Origin: an uncultured Pedobacter sp.
GTDB lineage: Bacteria > Bacteroidota > Bacteroidia > Sphingobacteriales > Sphingobacteriaceae
Length of the DNA: 64,000 bases
Reading direction: 5' to 3'
Assembly: GCF_946480185.1 (NCBI RefSeq)
Contig: NZ_CAMLIG010000003.1
Location: 248,001 to 312,000, forward strand
Each line of letters starts with the position of its first letter. Position 1 is the first letter of the stretch. The position numbers and the translations under genes are program-made. Positions 1 to 9,155 of this stretch are shown piece by piece. The notes beneath the pieces were generated by a model that was given only the letters and a program-made list of their open reading frames with translations, was not told the origin of the DNA and did no database searches.

Positions 1-490
1 TAAAGGAAGTTGTAGGGATAGCCGTTGAAAAATCGATATATAAATTATTTTTAATGTAATTATTGTACGATGTTTTGCTGTTTGCCTGAAAATCTTGCGT
101 AACGCCTACCAATAAAACAGAGGGGAAGTATTTAGCAACAGACTTATTTTGAGCAACTACAGAAACTGAAAGAGGCTGTGAAAAATCAACCGGGGTTTTA
201 TCACTTATAATTATAGTATTCCCTACCATCAATGTAGCTTTGTCTGAAACCTTAAAAGTTGGGATTAAAGCTTTAATATCTATCCCCTTTGGCACCTCTA
301 TATTTATGGTTTGCCCGTCAAAGCTCGAAGCGTAATCTTTGTCTAAGCTTGGATTGTTAGCTTTTAAAAACCCAAATTCAATTAACGCATTTTCTTTTGA
401 GTAGGGCGAAATGCCTGGCATTTGGTCTTTTGTACAAGCAACCGCAAAAATGCTTAGGCTTAAAATGATTAGGTAAAGGTTCTTTTTCAT
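1..490 (-). CDS. Lipoprotein with DUF5018-like repeat domain, C-terminus beyond the window
   Basis: The reading frame opens at an ATG read leftwards from 490 and stays open to the edge, so only the first 163 residues are seen. The N-terminus has a basic start, a hydrophobic stretch and a lipobox ending AVAC at residue 19, so an outer-membrane or periplasmic lipoprotein is expected. After that, segments of the type INIEVPKGIDIKALIPTF and a following VSDKATLMVG resemble the beta-sandwich repeats called DUF5018 in Bacteroidota surface proteins. The function is unknown; such proteins are often cell-surface or carbohydrate-binding. The family call is from memory of the pattern and the rest of the protein is not visible. 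Confidence 0.7.
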   Translation of the reverse strand, partial: MKKNLYLIILSLSIFAVACTKDQMPGISPYSKENALIEFGFLKANNPSLDKDYASSFDGQTINIEVPKGIDIKALIPTFKVSDKATLMVGNTIIISDKTPVDFSQPLSVSVVAQNKSVAKYFPSVLLVGVTQDFQANSKTSYNNYIKNNLYIDFSTAIPTTSF

Positions 491-894
491 ATTAAATTTC
501 TTAGATTCCTACTTAAATCCCGTTTTTTACACACCCCGAGTAATTTTATACGCAGTTCTTTCTGTTTTGGTTACATTCAACTTCATAGCATCTAATGACT
601 TCATGAAAATCGAATAAAAAATTTCTTAATCTTACCAAAACAAATACAAATTAGACTCCACAATTTAAAAACCGTAAAAAACCAGCCTTAAACATGTTAT
701 AATAGGATACATCTCATCAGACATAACTCTTCCAAAACCTTTCAGTTACCCCGGTTTGAGAAATTAAATACTCAAAAATCACATCGCAATATTCTATTTT
801 TTATGAATCAATACCGTAAAGCTGCTTTTAAAAGAAAACTGATTAATCTGTAATTTAACAGCTCCAAATTCCGCAGTTTCGCGAACTGCATTAA

Positions 895-903
895 TTATCC
901 ACA
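895..903 (+). promoter_or_regulatory. DnaA-box-like 9-mer upstream of gyrB
   Basis: TTATCCACA is an exact match to the classical DnaA box. It lies just upstream of the proposed -33 element of gyrB. A single 9-mer in AT-rich DNA can occur by chance, so a regulatory role is inference. Confidence 0.35.
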
Positions 904-906
904 CCG

Positions 907-938
907 TTTCGGATTACCAAGCATAAAATGTATTTTTA
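907..938 (+). promoter_or_regulatory. Candidate gyrB promoter (Bacteroidota type)
   Basis: TTTC at 907-910 and TATTTTTA at 931-938 are 20 bases apart. They differ by one base each from the Bacteroidota consensus TTTG / TAnnTTTG. The gyrB ATG follows at 962. The rest of the 491-961 gap shows no convincing gene. Confidence 0.45.
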
Positions 939-958
939 CGGGTATTGATTATTAATAA

Positions 959-2920
<1,962 letters not shown>

Positions 2921-2940
2921 TAGATTTTAATAACTTATAA

Positions 2941-2981
2941 CAAAGGCTAATGTTGAAAAAGCATTAGCCTTTGTTATTTTT
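2941..2981 (+). terminator. Rho-independent terminator of gyrB
   Basis: A perfect 12-bp stem (2941-2952 paired with 2962-2973) with a 9-base loop is followed by TTATTTTT. It sits 20 bases after the gyrB stop. Confidence 0.85.
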
Positions 2982-3026
2982 ACTAGAGATCCGAAATTTT
3001 AGTTTTGAGTAACCGGGAAGTATCTT

Positions 3027-3341
3027 CTATAATATTCTTATTTGCAAACCATTCAATTTATCGTCAATCATTAATTGACAGGATAACCTTACATTAGGCT
3101 GGGTGATATTCATTTTTGCTAGCGTTGTGGCTTCGTTTCTATCAAAGTTGGCCAATTCTTGATTTGCGTTTAATATTTCTACCATACAAGTTCCACATTT
3201 GCCCATTCCTCGGCAATCGCCAAATTCTTCATCTGCAAATTGGTCATAAATGAGCATCATTAAATTCACATACTCGTTCCTGCGAGTAGTTATCTGATGA
3301 TATTCGTCAAAATAAATTATTTCAAAATGTATCTCGTCCAA
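3027..3341 (-). CDS. 2Fe-2S ferredoxin (adrenodoxin-type cysteine spacing)
   Basis: This small soluble electron carrier binds a 2Fe-2S cluster. The four ligands are C43, C49, C52 and C88, giving CX5CX2CX35C, the spacing of adrenodoxin-type ferredoxins rather than the CX4CX2C plant type. The start is a TTG directly after the TAA of the hemerythrin gene and in the same frame. The first internal ATG, at residue 28, would remove the first beta strands, so I keep the TTG. The electron partner is not known. The position at the end of the oxidase/haemoglobin/hemerythrin block suggests it feeds electrons to one of those proteins, which is inference. Confidence 0.85.
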   Translation of the reverse strand: MDEIHFEIIYFDEYHQITTRRNEYVNLMMLIYDQFADEEFGDCRGMGKCGTCMVEILNANQELANFDRNEATTLAKMNITQPNVRLSCQLMIDDKLNGLQIRIL

Positions 3342-3848
3342 TTATAGCTTTTTATCAGTCCAAAATTTATCGGTAAAATCATCCTTAAAACTATTCAAAT
3401 GCGAGGTTGCTAGATGTTCTTGAATGCTTTTAAGTTCTTCTTGAGGCAACAAAAGTTCGAGATGAGGAAACAGCACTCGTTCCTCAAAGTTAATATGCTG
3501 ATGAATAATAGCAATCAAACGAGAAAAATTGTGCTGACCAATACCTTTACCTGATATCACATTCTCTATTTCTTGATTTATAAAAAGGTGATCTTCTTTT
3601 CCTTTGGTGCAAAAAACGTCATCAATATTTTTAAATAACAGTTGCTCTTCTTCTATAAAATGCTTTTTTAAATGCTGTACCCAAAAATAAGAAACATACT
3701 TTCTTAATCGTTCCAATGAAACATTCTCTTTAAGGCCATTTTCAATCCGATCACAGAAAAGCGTCTCCAGATGGTGGTCTTGAGATAGCCTAGCAATGCA
3801 AGAATTGTTTTTAATGGCCATAAAATGGGATTTAAAAGCTAAGTTCAA
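3342..3848 (-). CDS. Hemerythrin HHE-domain protein
   Basis: This is a predicted di-iron four-helix protein. The ligand pattern is visible: DHHLETLF near residue 24, HLKKHFIEEE near 59, EDHLF near 82 and HQHINFEERVLFPHLE near 111. Such domains bind oxygen or act in nitric-oxide stress and iron-sulfur repair (YtfE/RIC type). This one is short (168 aa) and lacks an N-terminal ScdA-type cysteine domain. It ends with TAA directly before the TTG of the ferredoxin gene, in the same frame, so the two are probably translationally coupled. It lies 85 bases after the truncated haemoglobin pair on the same strand. Confidence 0.85.
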   Translation of the reverse strand: MNLAFKSHFMAIKNNSCIARLSQDHHLETLFCDRIENGLKENVSLERLRKYVSYFWVQHLKKHFIEEEQLLFKNIDDVFCTKGKEDHLFINQEIENVISGKGIGQHNFSRLIAIIHQHINFEERVLFPHLELLLPQEELKSIQEHLATSHLNSFKDDFTDKFWTDKKL

Positions 3849-3933
3849 AATTTTGATCTGATAAAAAATTGACCCTAATCACGAATTGCACAATTGAGAA
3901 AAAAACTGTGCTCATGCACATTTACAATAATTA

Positions 3934-4317
3934 TCAAGGTTCAATATTTTTAACTGCTTTCATAATTCTTTCAATACTTGAAGCTCGCTTTTTAGCATTC
4001 TCCGCAATCTCTCCTTCGAATAACTCCTCTAAAGTCTGCTGAAAAAGCAAAATCCAAGTATCAAAATGTTGCTTGGTTAATGGCAATGGCAAATGACTGG
4101 TTAATGGATCATTTTTATATTCTTTGGTATAAAGCAATAGCGTGGACCAAAACTTCACCATCTTATCTAAATGTACCGGCCAATTATCTTTGATGATGGG
4201 ATCAAAAACCGCAGAAAGAGTTTCATCCGCTCTTACTTTATCGTAAAAAGTATGGACTAAATTTTTGATGTCGGCAACTGTGGAGATATCACCTTTCTCA
4301 TTTAAATTATGTGCCAT
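3934..4317 (-). CDS. Group III truncated haemoglobin (copy 2)
   Basis: This is a short 2-over-2 globin (127 aa) of the group III family. The pattern FYDKVRADETLSAVF (tyrosine at B10), the FWSTLLLYTKEYKNDP block and QHFDTWI (proposed proximal histidine) are all present. It starts the base after the stop of the neighbouring truncated haemoglobin and shares its length, so the two are an old tandem duplication. Group III globins are linked to handling of oxygen or NO in microaerobic bacteria. The exact ligand chemistry cannot be read here. It is probably the end of the transcript coming from the oxidase genes. Confidence 0.9.
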   Translation of the reverse strand: MAHNLNEKGDISTVADIKNLVHTFYDKVRADETLSAVFDPIIKDNWPVHLDKMVKFWSTLLLYTKEYKNDPLTSHLPLPLTKQHFDTWILLFQQTLEELFEGEIAENAKKRASSIERIMKAVKNIEP

Positions 4318-4701
4318 TTAATAAACCACTTTTGTTTGGTCTCCGCCTAAATTTGCTAATCTCTTCATAAACATTACAGCCATTAATTGTGCTCTGTTTT
4401 TAGCATCTTCTGCCATTATACCCTCAAAATTGCTATCTATAGTTTCATTGAAAAGGATAATCCACCTATCAAAATGTGGAGGCGAAATCCCCAGCGGGAC
4501 ATGTTTGGCAAAAGGATTCCCTCTAAAACCCGGAACTCCAAATAAAGCAGCATTCCAAAAGGCATACATTTTTTCCAGATGTGGGCTCCAATCTGCAATT
4601 GCATTCATAAAAATGGGCCCTATAAAATCGTCTTCTCTAACCTTCTGGTAAAAATCATCCACAAAAATTTTTATATCTGCCAATCCCTCAATATCTTTCA
4701 T
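4318..4701 (-). CDS. Group III truncated haemoglobin (copy 1)
   Basis: This 127-aa group III globin carries the full family pattern: DFYQKVREDDFIGPIF, MYAFWNAALFG with GNPFAKH, and PHFDRWIILFNETID. The tyrosine of the first motif and the histidine of PHFDRW are the expected distal and proximal haem-pocket residues. It is closer to the family consensus than its neighbour at 3934-4317, which follows with no gap. The genes upstream encode a CcoN/CcoO-like oxidase, so delivery of oxygen to the oxidase or protection from NO are the two obvious roles. Both are inference. Confidence 0.92.
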   Translation of the reverse strand: MKDIEGLADIKIFVDDFYQKVREDDFIGPIFMNAIADWSPHLEKMYAFWNAALFGVPGFRGNPFAKHVPLGISPPHFDRWIILFNETIDSNFEGIMAEDAKNRAQLMAVMFMKRLANLGGDQTKVVY

Positions 4702-4723
4702 ATCTCAAAAATTGTAATGCCTT

Positions 4724-5134
4724 TTAAAATAATGAGATTGAACTGGAGGTAATGGTAAAAAACGCGGCCCAGCCTATAAACAAAATCAAAAGGATAATAA
4801 TCCAGATTGGAATACTGCGGGGTGTTTCGCTACCATGCAGCACAAAAGATGTTTGGTCTCCTTTTCCGTAAGAGTTGATCATTAAAGGCACAATACCATC
4901 AACAACTTCATCCTTTTTTAAACCTTCAATGGCTATTGCTGGACCATTTCTAACCACAAACGGAACTTTCTTTATCCCTTCTTTGCCTTTATGGTCCTTG
5001 CTTACAATTTTAAGCGTATGATGCCCGTCTGTTAATTTTGTAGTATCTAAATCAAAAGAAACCGGCGTTGGAAAAACCCCAATTGGTTGTATTTCATCGT
5101 CAATAAATAAAGTTACTTCGCTTTTACTTTTCAT
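4724..5134 (-). CDS. Unknown protein with C-terminal membrane anchor, oxidase-cluster member
   Basis: I do not recognise the family. The first roughly 100 residues look like an extended beta-rich domain, with segments such as VTLFIDDE, HTLKIVSKDHKG and KKVPFVVRNGP that suggest an immunoglobulin-like fold. One membrane helix (IPIWIIILLILFIGWAAFF) lies near residues 108-126 and the tail is short. There is no signal peptide. Its ATG shares one base with the stop of the preceding 93-aa gene, so it is translated with the oxidase genes. An assembly or accessory role for the oxidase is a guess from position only. Confidence 0.6.
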   Translation of the reverse strand: MKSKSEVTLFIDDEIQPIGVFPTPVSFDLDTTKLTDGHHTLKIVSKDHKGKEGIKKVPFVVRNGPAIAIEGLKKDEVVDGIVPLMINSYGKGDQTSFVLHGSETPRSIPIWIIILLILFIGWAAFFTITSSSISLF

Positions 5135-5415
5135 TATTGTGGTGTTAAAATTTCGTTCTTTACGTGATTATATTTACTCTCTTTTGGATTAATTAGACAA
5201 CGTATTGTGGCAAATAATGTGTAAATGGTAATTAAAACCATCATAATTACCACAAAATAATCCCAGTTGCTTTGTGGCCCACCGCCGTGAGTAATATTTC
5301 TTAAGATTTTTGGCTGGTTGAGGTTACAAGCTTCACAGGCAAAGGTTGAAACATTTGCAGTTACCAACAACAAAATAGTTAATAAGAAGCTTTTATATTT
5401 TTTTATCTGTTTCAT
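5134..5415 (-). CDS. Small membrane protein with exported Cys pair, oxidase-cluster member
   Basis: This 93-aa protein has an N-terminal signal sequence or helix, then a CEAC motif at residues 27-30 that would be on the periplasmic side, and a second membrane helix near residues 54-73. The family was not recognised. The CxxC motif could bind a metal or act in thiol chemistry, for example copper delivery to the haem-copper centre, but that is speculation. Its ATG and its stop each share one base with the flanking genes, which indicates a tightly coupled operon with the dihaem cytochrome. Confidence 0.6.
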   Translation of the reverse strand: MKQIKKYKSFLLTILLLVTANVSTFACEACNLNQPKILRNITHGGGPQSNWDYFVVIMMVLITIYTLFATIRCLINPKESKYNHVKNEILTPQ

Positions 5416-6422
5416 TATTTACCAATTTGGGCTAAAATTGCTTTTACTTCAGCTACAGAAACTTTTTTAGCAGTATTGCCCCAGCTTGTACGTTCGTGAC
5501 TGATAATTGCCGAAATTTCTTCAGGCTTTAGGTTATTGTTTGTGCCAATAGGAGGCATTTCTGCAAAACCTTCTTTTACCCTTCCGTTATAACCTTTCAT
5601 AATTATAGTAATCATGGTTTTAGGATCTGGGTCTAACACTATTTTACTTCCCTTAAGCGGTGGAAAAGCACCAGGTAAACCTTCGCCATTTGCCTGATGA
5701 CAGCTCTGGCAATTTGCAGCATATAAACTTTCGCCATCAAGTGCAGGCGTTTCTTTACTTGCCATGCCTACCAAATCTGGAGTAGCCTGTTTTGGATAAA
5801 GAAACTTTGGAACCGGTTTTCCGTCAGGCAAACTCACTTGTTTTAGTGATTGCAGATAAGCCACTAAATTTAGTGCGTCATCTGTGGCAACAATCTCTCC
5901 TTTAATACCTTTTCTGTAATCTTCAGGAACCTGAACGGTTACATCAGCAACAGCTGCCACATCTTTTATCTCAAACAACCAAGGATAAGCAGGCATAATA
6001 GATTGGCCAACAACGGAACGTGGATTAAAAAGGTGAATTAAATTCCATTCTTTGCTTGGCTGACGTTTGCCTACGTTAGTTAAATCGGGTCCAGTCCGTT
6101 CTGAACCTAGCAAATTTGCTGTATTGCGCCAAATATCTGTTCTGGTATTTCTAGCATAATCAGAAGCCACACTCGGACGATCGCCCCAAACCTTATCCAT
6201 ATCTACATTACGTACCTGTTGCGTATGGCAAGCGATACAGCCTTCTCTTACAAATACAGCTTTTCCTAAAGTTTCCTGCTCTGTTAAAGGCTTACTGTTT
6301 GGTAAGGGTGCGTTATCTTCTTGCGCCCGATATGCTGGGATTAATGCGGCATAAAACGTTAACACAAGAAACATTAAAGTTGCGGCAATAAACAAGCGTT
6401 TATGATTATTATATATTTCCAT
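5415..6422 (-). CDS. Dihaem cytochrome c, CcoO/FixO-like with fused second c domain
   Basis: This is a membrane-anchored electron carrier to the haem-copper oxidase subunit encoded just upstream. One membrane helix spans residues 11-29. The first haem-binding motif is CIACHTQQV (C62, C65, H66), which matches the CcoO signature. M143 in the MPAYPWL segment is the likely sixth ligand. A second cytochrome c domain has CQSCH (C238, C241, H242), with a methionine in EMPPIG as the likely axial ligand. No separate CcoP is present, so the second domain may stand in for part of CcoP. It starts two bases after the CcoN-like stop. Confidence 0.85.
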   Translation of the reverse strand: MEIYNNHKRLFIAATLMFLVLTFYAALIPAYRAQEDNAPLPNSKPLTEQETLGKAVFVREGCIACHTQQVRNVDMDKVWGDRPSVASDYARNTRTDIWRNTANLLGSERTGPDLTNVGKRQPSKEWNLIHLFNPRSVVGQSIMPAYPWLFEIKDVAAVADVTVQVPEDYRKGIKGEIVATDDALNLVAYLQSLKQVSLPDGKPVPKFLYPKQATPDLVGMASKETPALDGESLYAANCQSCHQANGEGLPGAFPPLKGSKIVLDPDPKTMITIIMKGYNGRVKEGFAEMPPIGTNNNLKPEEISAIISHERTSWGNTAKKVSVAEVKAILAQIGK

Positions 6423-6423
6423 C

Positions 6424-8265
6424 TTAAATTCTAGTAATATCTTCTCTATTTAATTCGTTGAAAAGTGCTGTTTGCGTATCAATTTCTCCACTTTTCCTTA
6501 CCATTGTATATAAGTTATAGGCAAAAATTAAATGCGAAGCCCACATTAAGGAGCCTCCAATTGCTCGCCAAACCCAATATGGAGCCATGTTGGCAACAGT
6601 ATCAATAAAAGGTTTTCCTTCCATCCATTCTACGCCACGTAACGTACTTCCAATCATTAATGGAACGGTATAAAACATTAAACCAATTAAGGCCATCCAA
6701 AAATGTGCTCCTACCAAAGCATGCGTTGGTTCTTTTCCGGTTAACCGAGGCACAAGTGTGTAAACAAATGCCCAAAGAAAAAAAGCAATGATACCGTACA
6801 TGGTCAAATGCGAGTGGGCAACGGTAAAATCTGTAAAGTGCCAGTATAAATTGGCAGATCTAAATGCTTCGGCAGTTCCTTGGTAAGAGCCTGTAAAATA
6901 GAAGATAATGGCTACTAAATAAAACGGCAAGGTATAACTTGAGCCTACTTTATGGAAATTACCACGCATGGTCATTAAAAAGTTAGTTGTACCTGCAGCA
7001 ACTGGAATTAGCATCCCTACACTACCTACAATGGCGGTAGTTTGTAACCACCAAGGTATTGCACTAAAAATAAAATGGTGCGTTCCGATAACGGTATAAA
7101 ACAAAATCTGTGTCCAAAAGGCAAGTATTCCTAAACTATAAGAATAAATAGGTGTATTCAGCTGTTGCGGAAGGAAATAATAAACTAAACCTAACACAAA
7201 AAGCATAAACCACATCCCAACTCCTTGGTGCATATAGTAACCTTGTGAAATTGTTTCGCCTAAACCATTCTGCCAAAAAGGTAAATAGGCCACTAGCGTG
7301 ATAACGATAGTAAAGATTACAGCAGATACAATGTACCAGTTTGAAACGTAAATTTCTTTTGTTGTTCTTTTAGCAATAATGCTCAAATAATTTATTAGTG
7401 TGATGACCACGCCAATTGCAAACAGCAACATAATTGGCCATATATACTCGCGATACTCGCCCCCAGCATTATTAATACCGGCCATTAAAGATAGCGAGCC
7501 AAAAAATACTGCCGCGTTTATTAACCAAAAAGCAACCCAGGCACTTTTTAACGATTTTACTACGGTATTACTCACGGTATAAACCACATAATAGCCTAAA
7601 CCAATCATCGCTAAGGAACTCCAACCCCAAAACACCATATTGGTATGTACAGGCCTTAACCTACCAAAACTTAACCAACTGATATGGTCAACATCCGGGG
7701 AAACAAATTTTATCCCTAAATACTCTCCTATTGATGTACCTAAAACCAACCAAAAAGTTGCAGCACTTAAATACCATATAATTAACTTGGCTAAAGCTGG
7801 ATTTACTTGCGGTCTTTTAGCAGAACGTTTTTTCTCGGGAATAAATCGAGGGATGTTCACCTCATTTACATGATGAATCATTCCCTTGGTATCTTCTGCG
7901 GGTAAATCGCCAGAAAGCTCTTTGTTTGTTAATTTAAACTCAACGGCAGCTTTTCTTTTTTCCAGCGATTGTGATAGAGATTGAAGCTCTTCTTCGGTTA
8001 AGGTTTCTAAAATTGCCGTCTTTTGTTTATCAACGTCTTGGAATTTCACTTTCTTCACCAAGTTCCGCACTTTGGTTGTAGCCAAATACACCACTATTAA
8101 TAGCGGGATCAATATCAACACTATCGTAATTAACACTCCCGGATTTGTAACAACGTCTTTTGTACTTTGAGTAGTTTGGCCAAACGCACAAATACTCGAT
8201 AACAAAAGAAAAACTAGCACAAAACTTAATGTCTTACTAATTTTTGGTTTCAACCTGTTTATCAT
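6424..8265 (-). CDS. CcoN-like haem-copper oxidase catalytic subunit with N-terminal extension
   Basis: This is the integral membrane catalytic subunit of a C-family (cbb3-like) oxidase. Visible ligands are H207 (RPVHTNM, low-spin haem), H346 (YYMHQG) with H396 and H397 (GTHHF) as the CuB site, Y390 six residues before that pair, and H484 and H486 (VAHSH) as haem ligands. The Y390 position matches the cross-linked tyrosine of cbb3 oxidases. No glutamate stands four residues after H346, which argues against a NorB nitric oxide reductase. Residues 1-150 are an unusual extension: a signal-like segment, one membrane helix at about 43-62 and a charged helical stretch. No CcoP, CcoQ, CcoS or CcoG gene is next to it. 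Confidence 0.85.
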   Translation of the reverse strand: MINRLKPKISKTLSFVLVFLLLSSICAFGQTTQSTKDVVTNPGVLITIVLILIPLLIVVYLATTKVRNLVKKVKFQDVDKQKTAILETLTEEELQSLSQSLEKRKAAVEFKLTNKELSGDLPAEDTKGMIHHVNEVNIPRFIPEKKRSAKRPQVNPALAKLIIWYLSAATFWLVLGTSIGEYLGIKFVSPDVDHISWLSFGRLRPVHTNMVFWGWSSLAMIGLGYYVVYTVSNTVVKSLKSAWVAFWLINAAVFFGSLSLMAGINNAGGEYREYIWPIMLLFAIGVVITLINYLSIIAKRTTKEIYVSNWYIVSAVIFTIVITLVAYLPFWQNGLGETISQGYYMHQGVGMWFMLFVLGLVYYFLPQQLNTPIYSYSLGILAFWTQILFYTVIGTHHFIFSAIPWWLQTTAIVGSVGMLIPVAAGTTNFLMTMRGNFHKVGSSYTLPFYLVAIIFYFTGSYQGTAEAFRSANLYWHFTDFTVAHSHLTMYGIIAFFLWAFVYTLVPRLTGKEPTHALVGAHFWMALIGLMFYTVPLMIGSTLRGVEWMEGKPFIDTVANMAPYWVWRAIGGSLMWASHLIFAYNLYTMVRKSGEIDTQTALFNELNREDITRI

Positions 8266-8491
8266 TTTTGTCTGCTTTATTGATTTTTTTTAATAAGATT
8301 TTTATCTGCTCGGCATCAAAGTCAAATAATTTTTCTTTGATCCAATCCTTACCATTTTCTTGGTTGTGTAATGCGGATTCTTTTAGTGTTCGTAAGCTTT
8401 TAGCCATCACTACAAGCAAAATAACCATGCTTATAATGGCTAAGCACAATAGGGCATTTATAATTAAATGGTAATCCTGTATTTCCAACAT
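8237..8491 (-). CDS. Small single-pass membrane protein upstream of the CcoN-like gene
   Basis: I place the start at the ATG read from 8491, giving 84 residues beginning MLEIQDYH. A start further upstream at 8575 is possible but would add an unlikely N-terminus. One membrane helix (about residues 9-28) is followed by a charged helical tail rich in lysine. The family was not recognised. The gene overlaps the start of the CcoN-like gene by 29 bases in another frame, which indicates coupled translation. Size and position recall small oxidase accessory subunits, but no CcoQ or CcoS signature is visible. Confidence 0.6.
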   Translation of the reverse strand: MLEIQDYHLIINALLCLAIISMVILLVVMAKSLRTLKESALHNQENGKDWIKEKLFDFDAEQIKILLKKINKADKNDKQVETKN

Positions 8492-8626
8492 TAAGATATG
8501 TAGGGAAACTTTTCCGAGATAAATTTGGCAAAGGCTTGCCGTTTTCAAATTGAGGGTTGCTAAATAAATATTCATATAAATGATATTAATACCTTTTTGT
8601 CTTTTACCTGAGTTATAAAAAACAAT

Positions 8627-9064
8627 TTACTTCTTTAAATTGGTAATCCCAAGATTTAAATCGCCATTAAACTCTTTTATTGTAGTATTCACCAACATGC
8701 GGTGAATGTTTTCTCTAATTACTTTAAATTCGTTATGCAACGGACAAGGCTTAGTTTCTGAACAGGAGACCAAACCCAAACCGCAACCGGTAAAAAGTCC
8801 ATTCCCGTCAACTGCTTCCACAACCGCTGCCAAATTTCTTTGGAGGGTACTTTCATCCATATAAAAACCGCCGTTAGGGCCTTTTACAGATTTAACAATT
8901 CCTTTTTTGCTTAAATCCTGTAAAATTTTAGCCAAAAAATGTTCAGGGGAATTAATACCTGAAGCTATTTCTTTTATACCCACTTTAGTCCCATCTTCTG
9001 TGCGGTGAGCAATAAAAAAAACTGATCTGATAGCGTATTCGCAAGTTTTTGAAAAAATCCCCAT
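8627..9064 (-). CDS. Rrf2-family transcriptional regulator with cysteine cluster (NsrR-like)
   Basis: This is a winged-helix regulator of the Rrf2 family. The N-terminus MGIFSKTCEYAIRSVFF and the wing KGPNGGFYM are typical. Three cysteines at residues 94, 101 and 107 (from the chosen start) have the spacing of cluster-binding Rrf2 proteins such as NsrR or IscR. I start at the ATG at 9064, because the TTG at 9076 lies inside a TATATTTG promoter box. The gene heads the oxidase/haemoglobin block on the same strand, and a 13-bp inverted repeat stands upstream. A role as NO- or redox-sensing repressor of that block is inference. Confidence 0.85.
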   Translation of the reverse strand: MGIFSKTCEYAIRSVFFIAHRTEDGTKVGIKEIASGINSPEHFLAKILQDLSKKGIVKSVKGPNGGFYMDESTLQRNLAAVVEAVDGNGLFTGCGLGLVSCSETKPCPLHNEFKVIRENIHRMLVNTTIKEFNGDLNLGITNLKK

Positions 9065-9073
9065 TTGATGGTG

Positions 9074-9081
9074 CAAATATA
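9074..9081 (-). promoter_or_regulatory. -7 promoter box of the Rrf2 gene
   Basis: TATATTTG on the minus strand matches TAnnTTTG exactly and ends 9 bases before the ATG. No clear -33 element is seen. Confidence 0.5.
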
Positions 9082-9093
9082 AATCACTAAATC

Positions 9094-9127
9094 TAATAAT
9101 AAAAGAGTTTTTTATCTTTTATTATTA
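9094..9127. promoter_or_regulatory. 13-bp perfect inverted repeat, candidate Rrf2 operator
   Basis: TAATAATAAAAGA at 9094-9106 and its exact complement at 9115-9127 are separated by 8 bases. The repeat lies 12 bases upstream of the -7 box and covers the -33 region, where a repressor would block transcription. The stem has almost no GC, so it is a poor terminator for the Rieske gene. Confidence 0.5.
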
Positions 9128-9155
9128 ATAAATTCAAAATATTAAAAAAAGAAAA

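Noticed and set aside
6424..8265. CcoN-like protein as a NorB-type nitric oxide reductase
   Set aside because: The tyrosine six residues before the HH pair is kept and no glutamate stands four residues after H346, both of which fit an oxidase rather than NorB. NO reduction as a side activity stays open.
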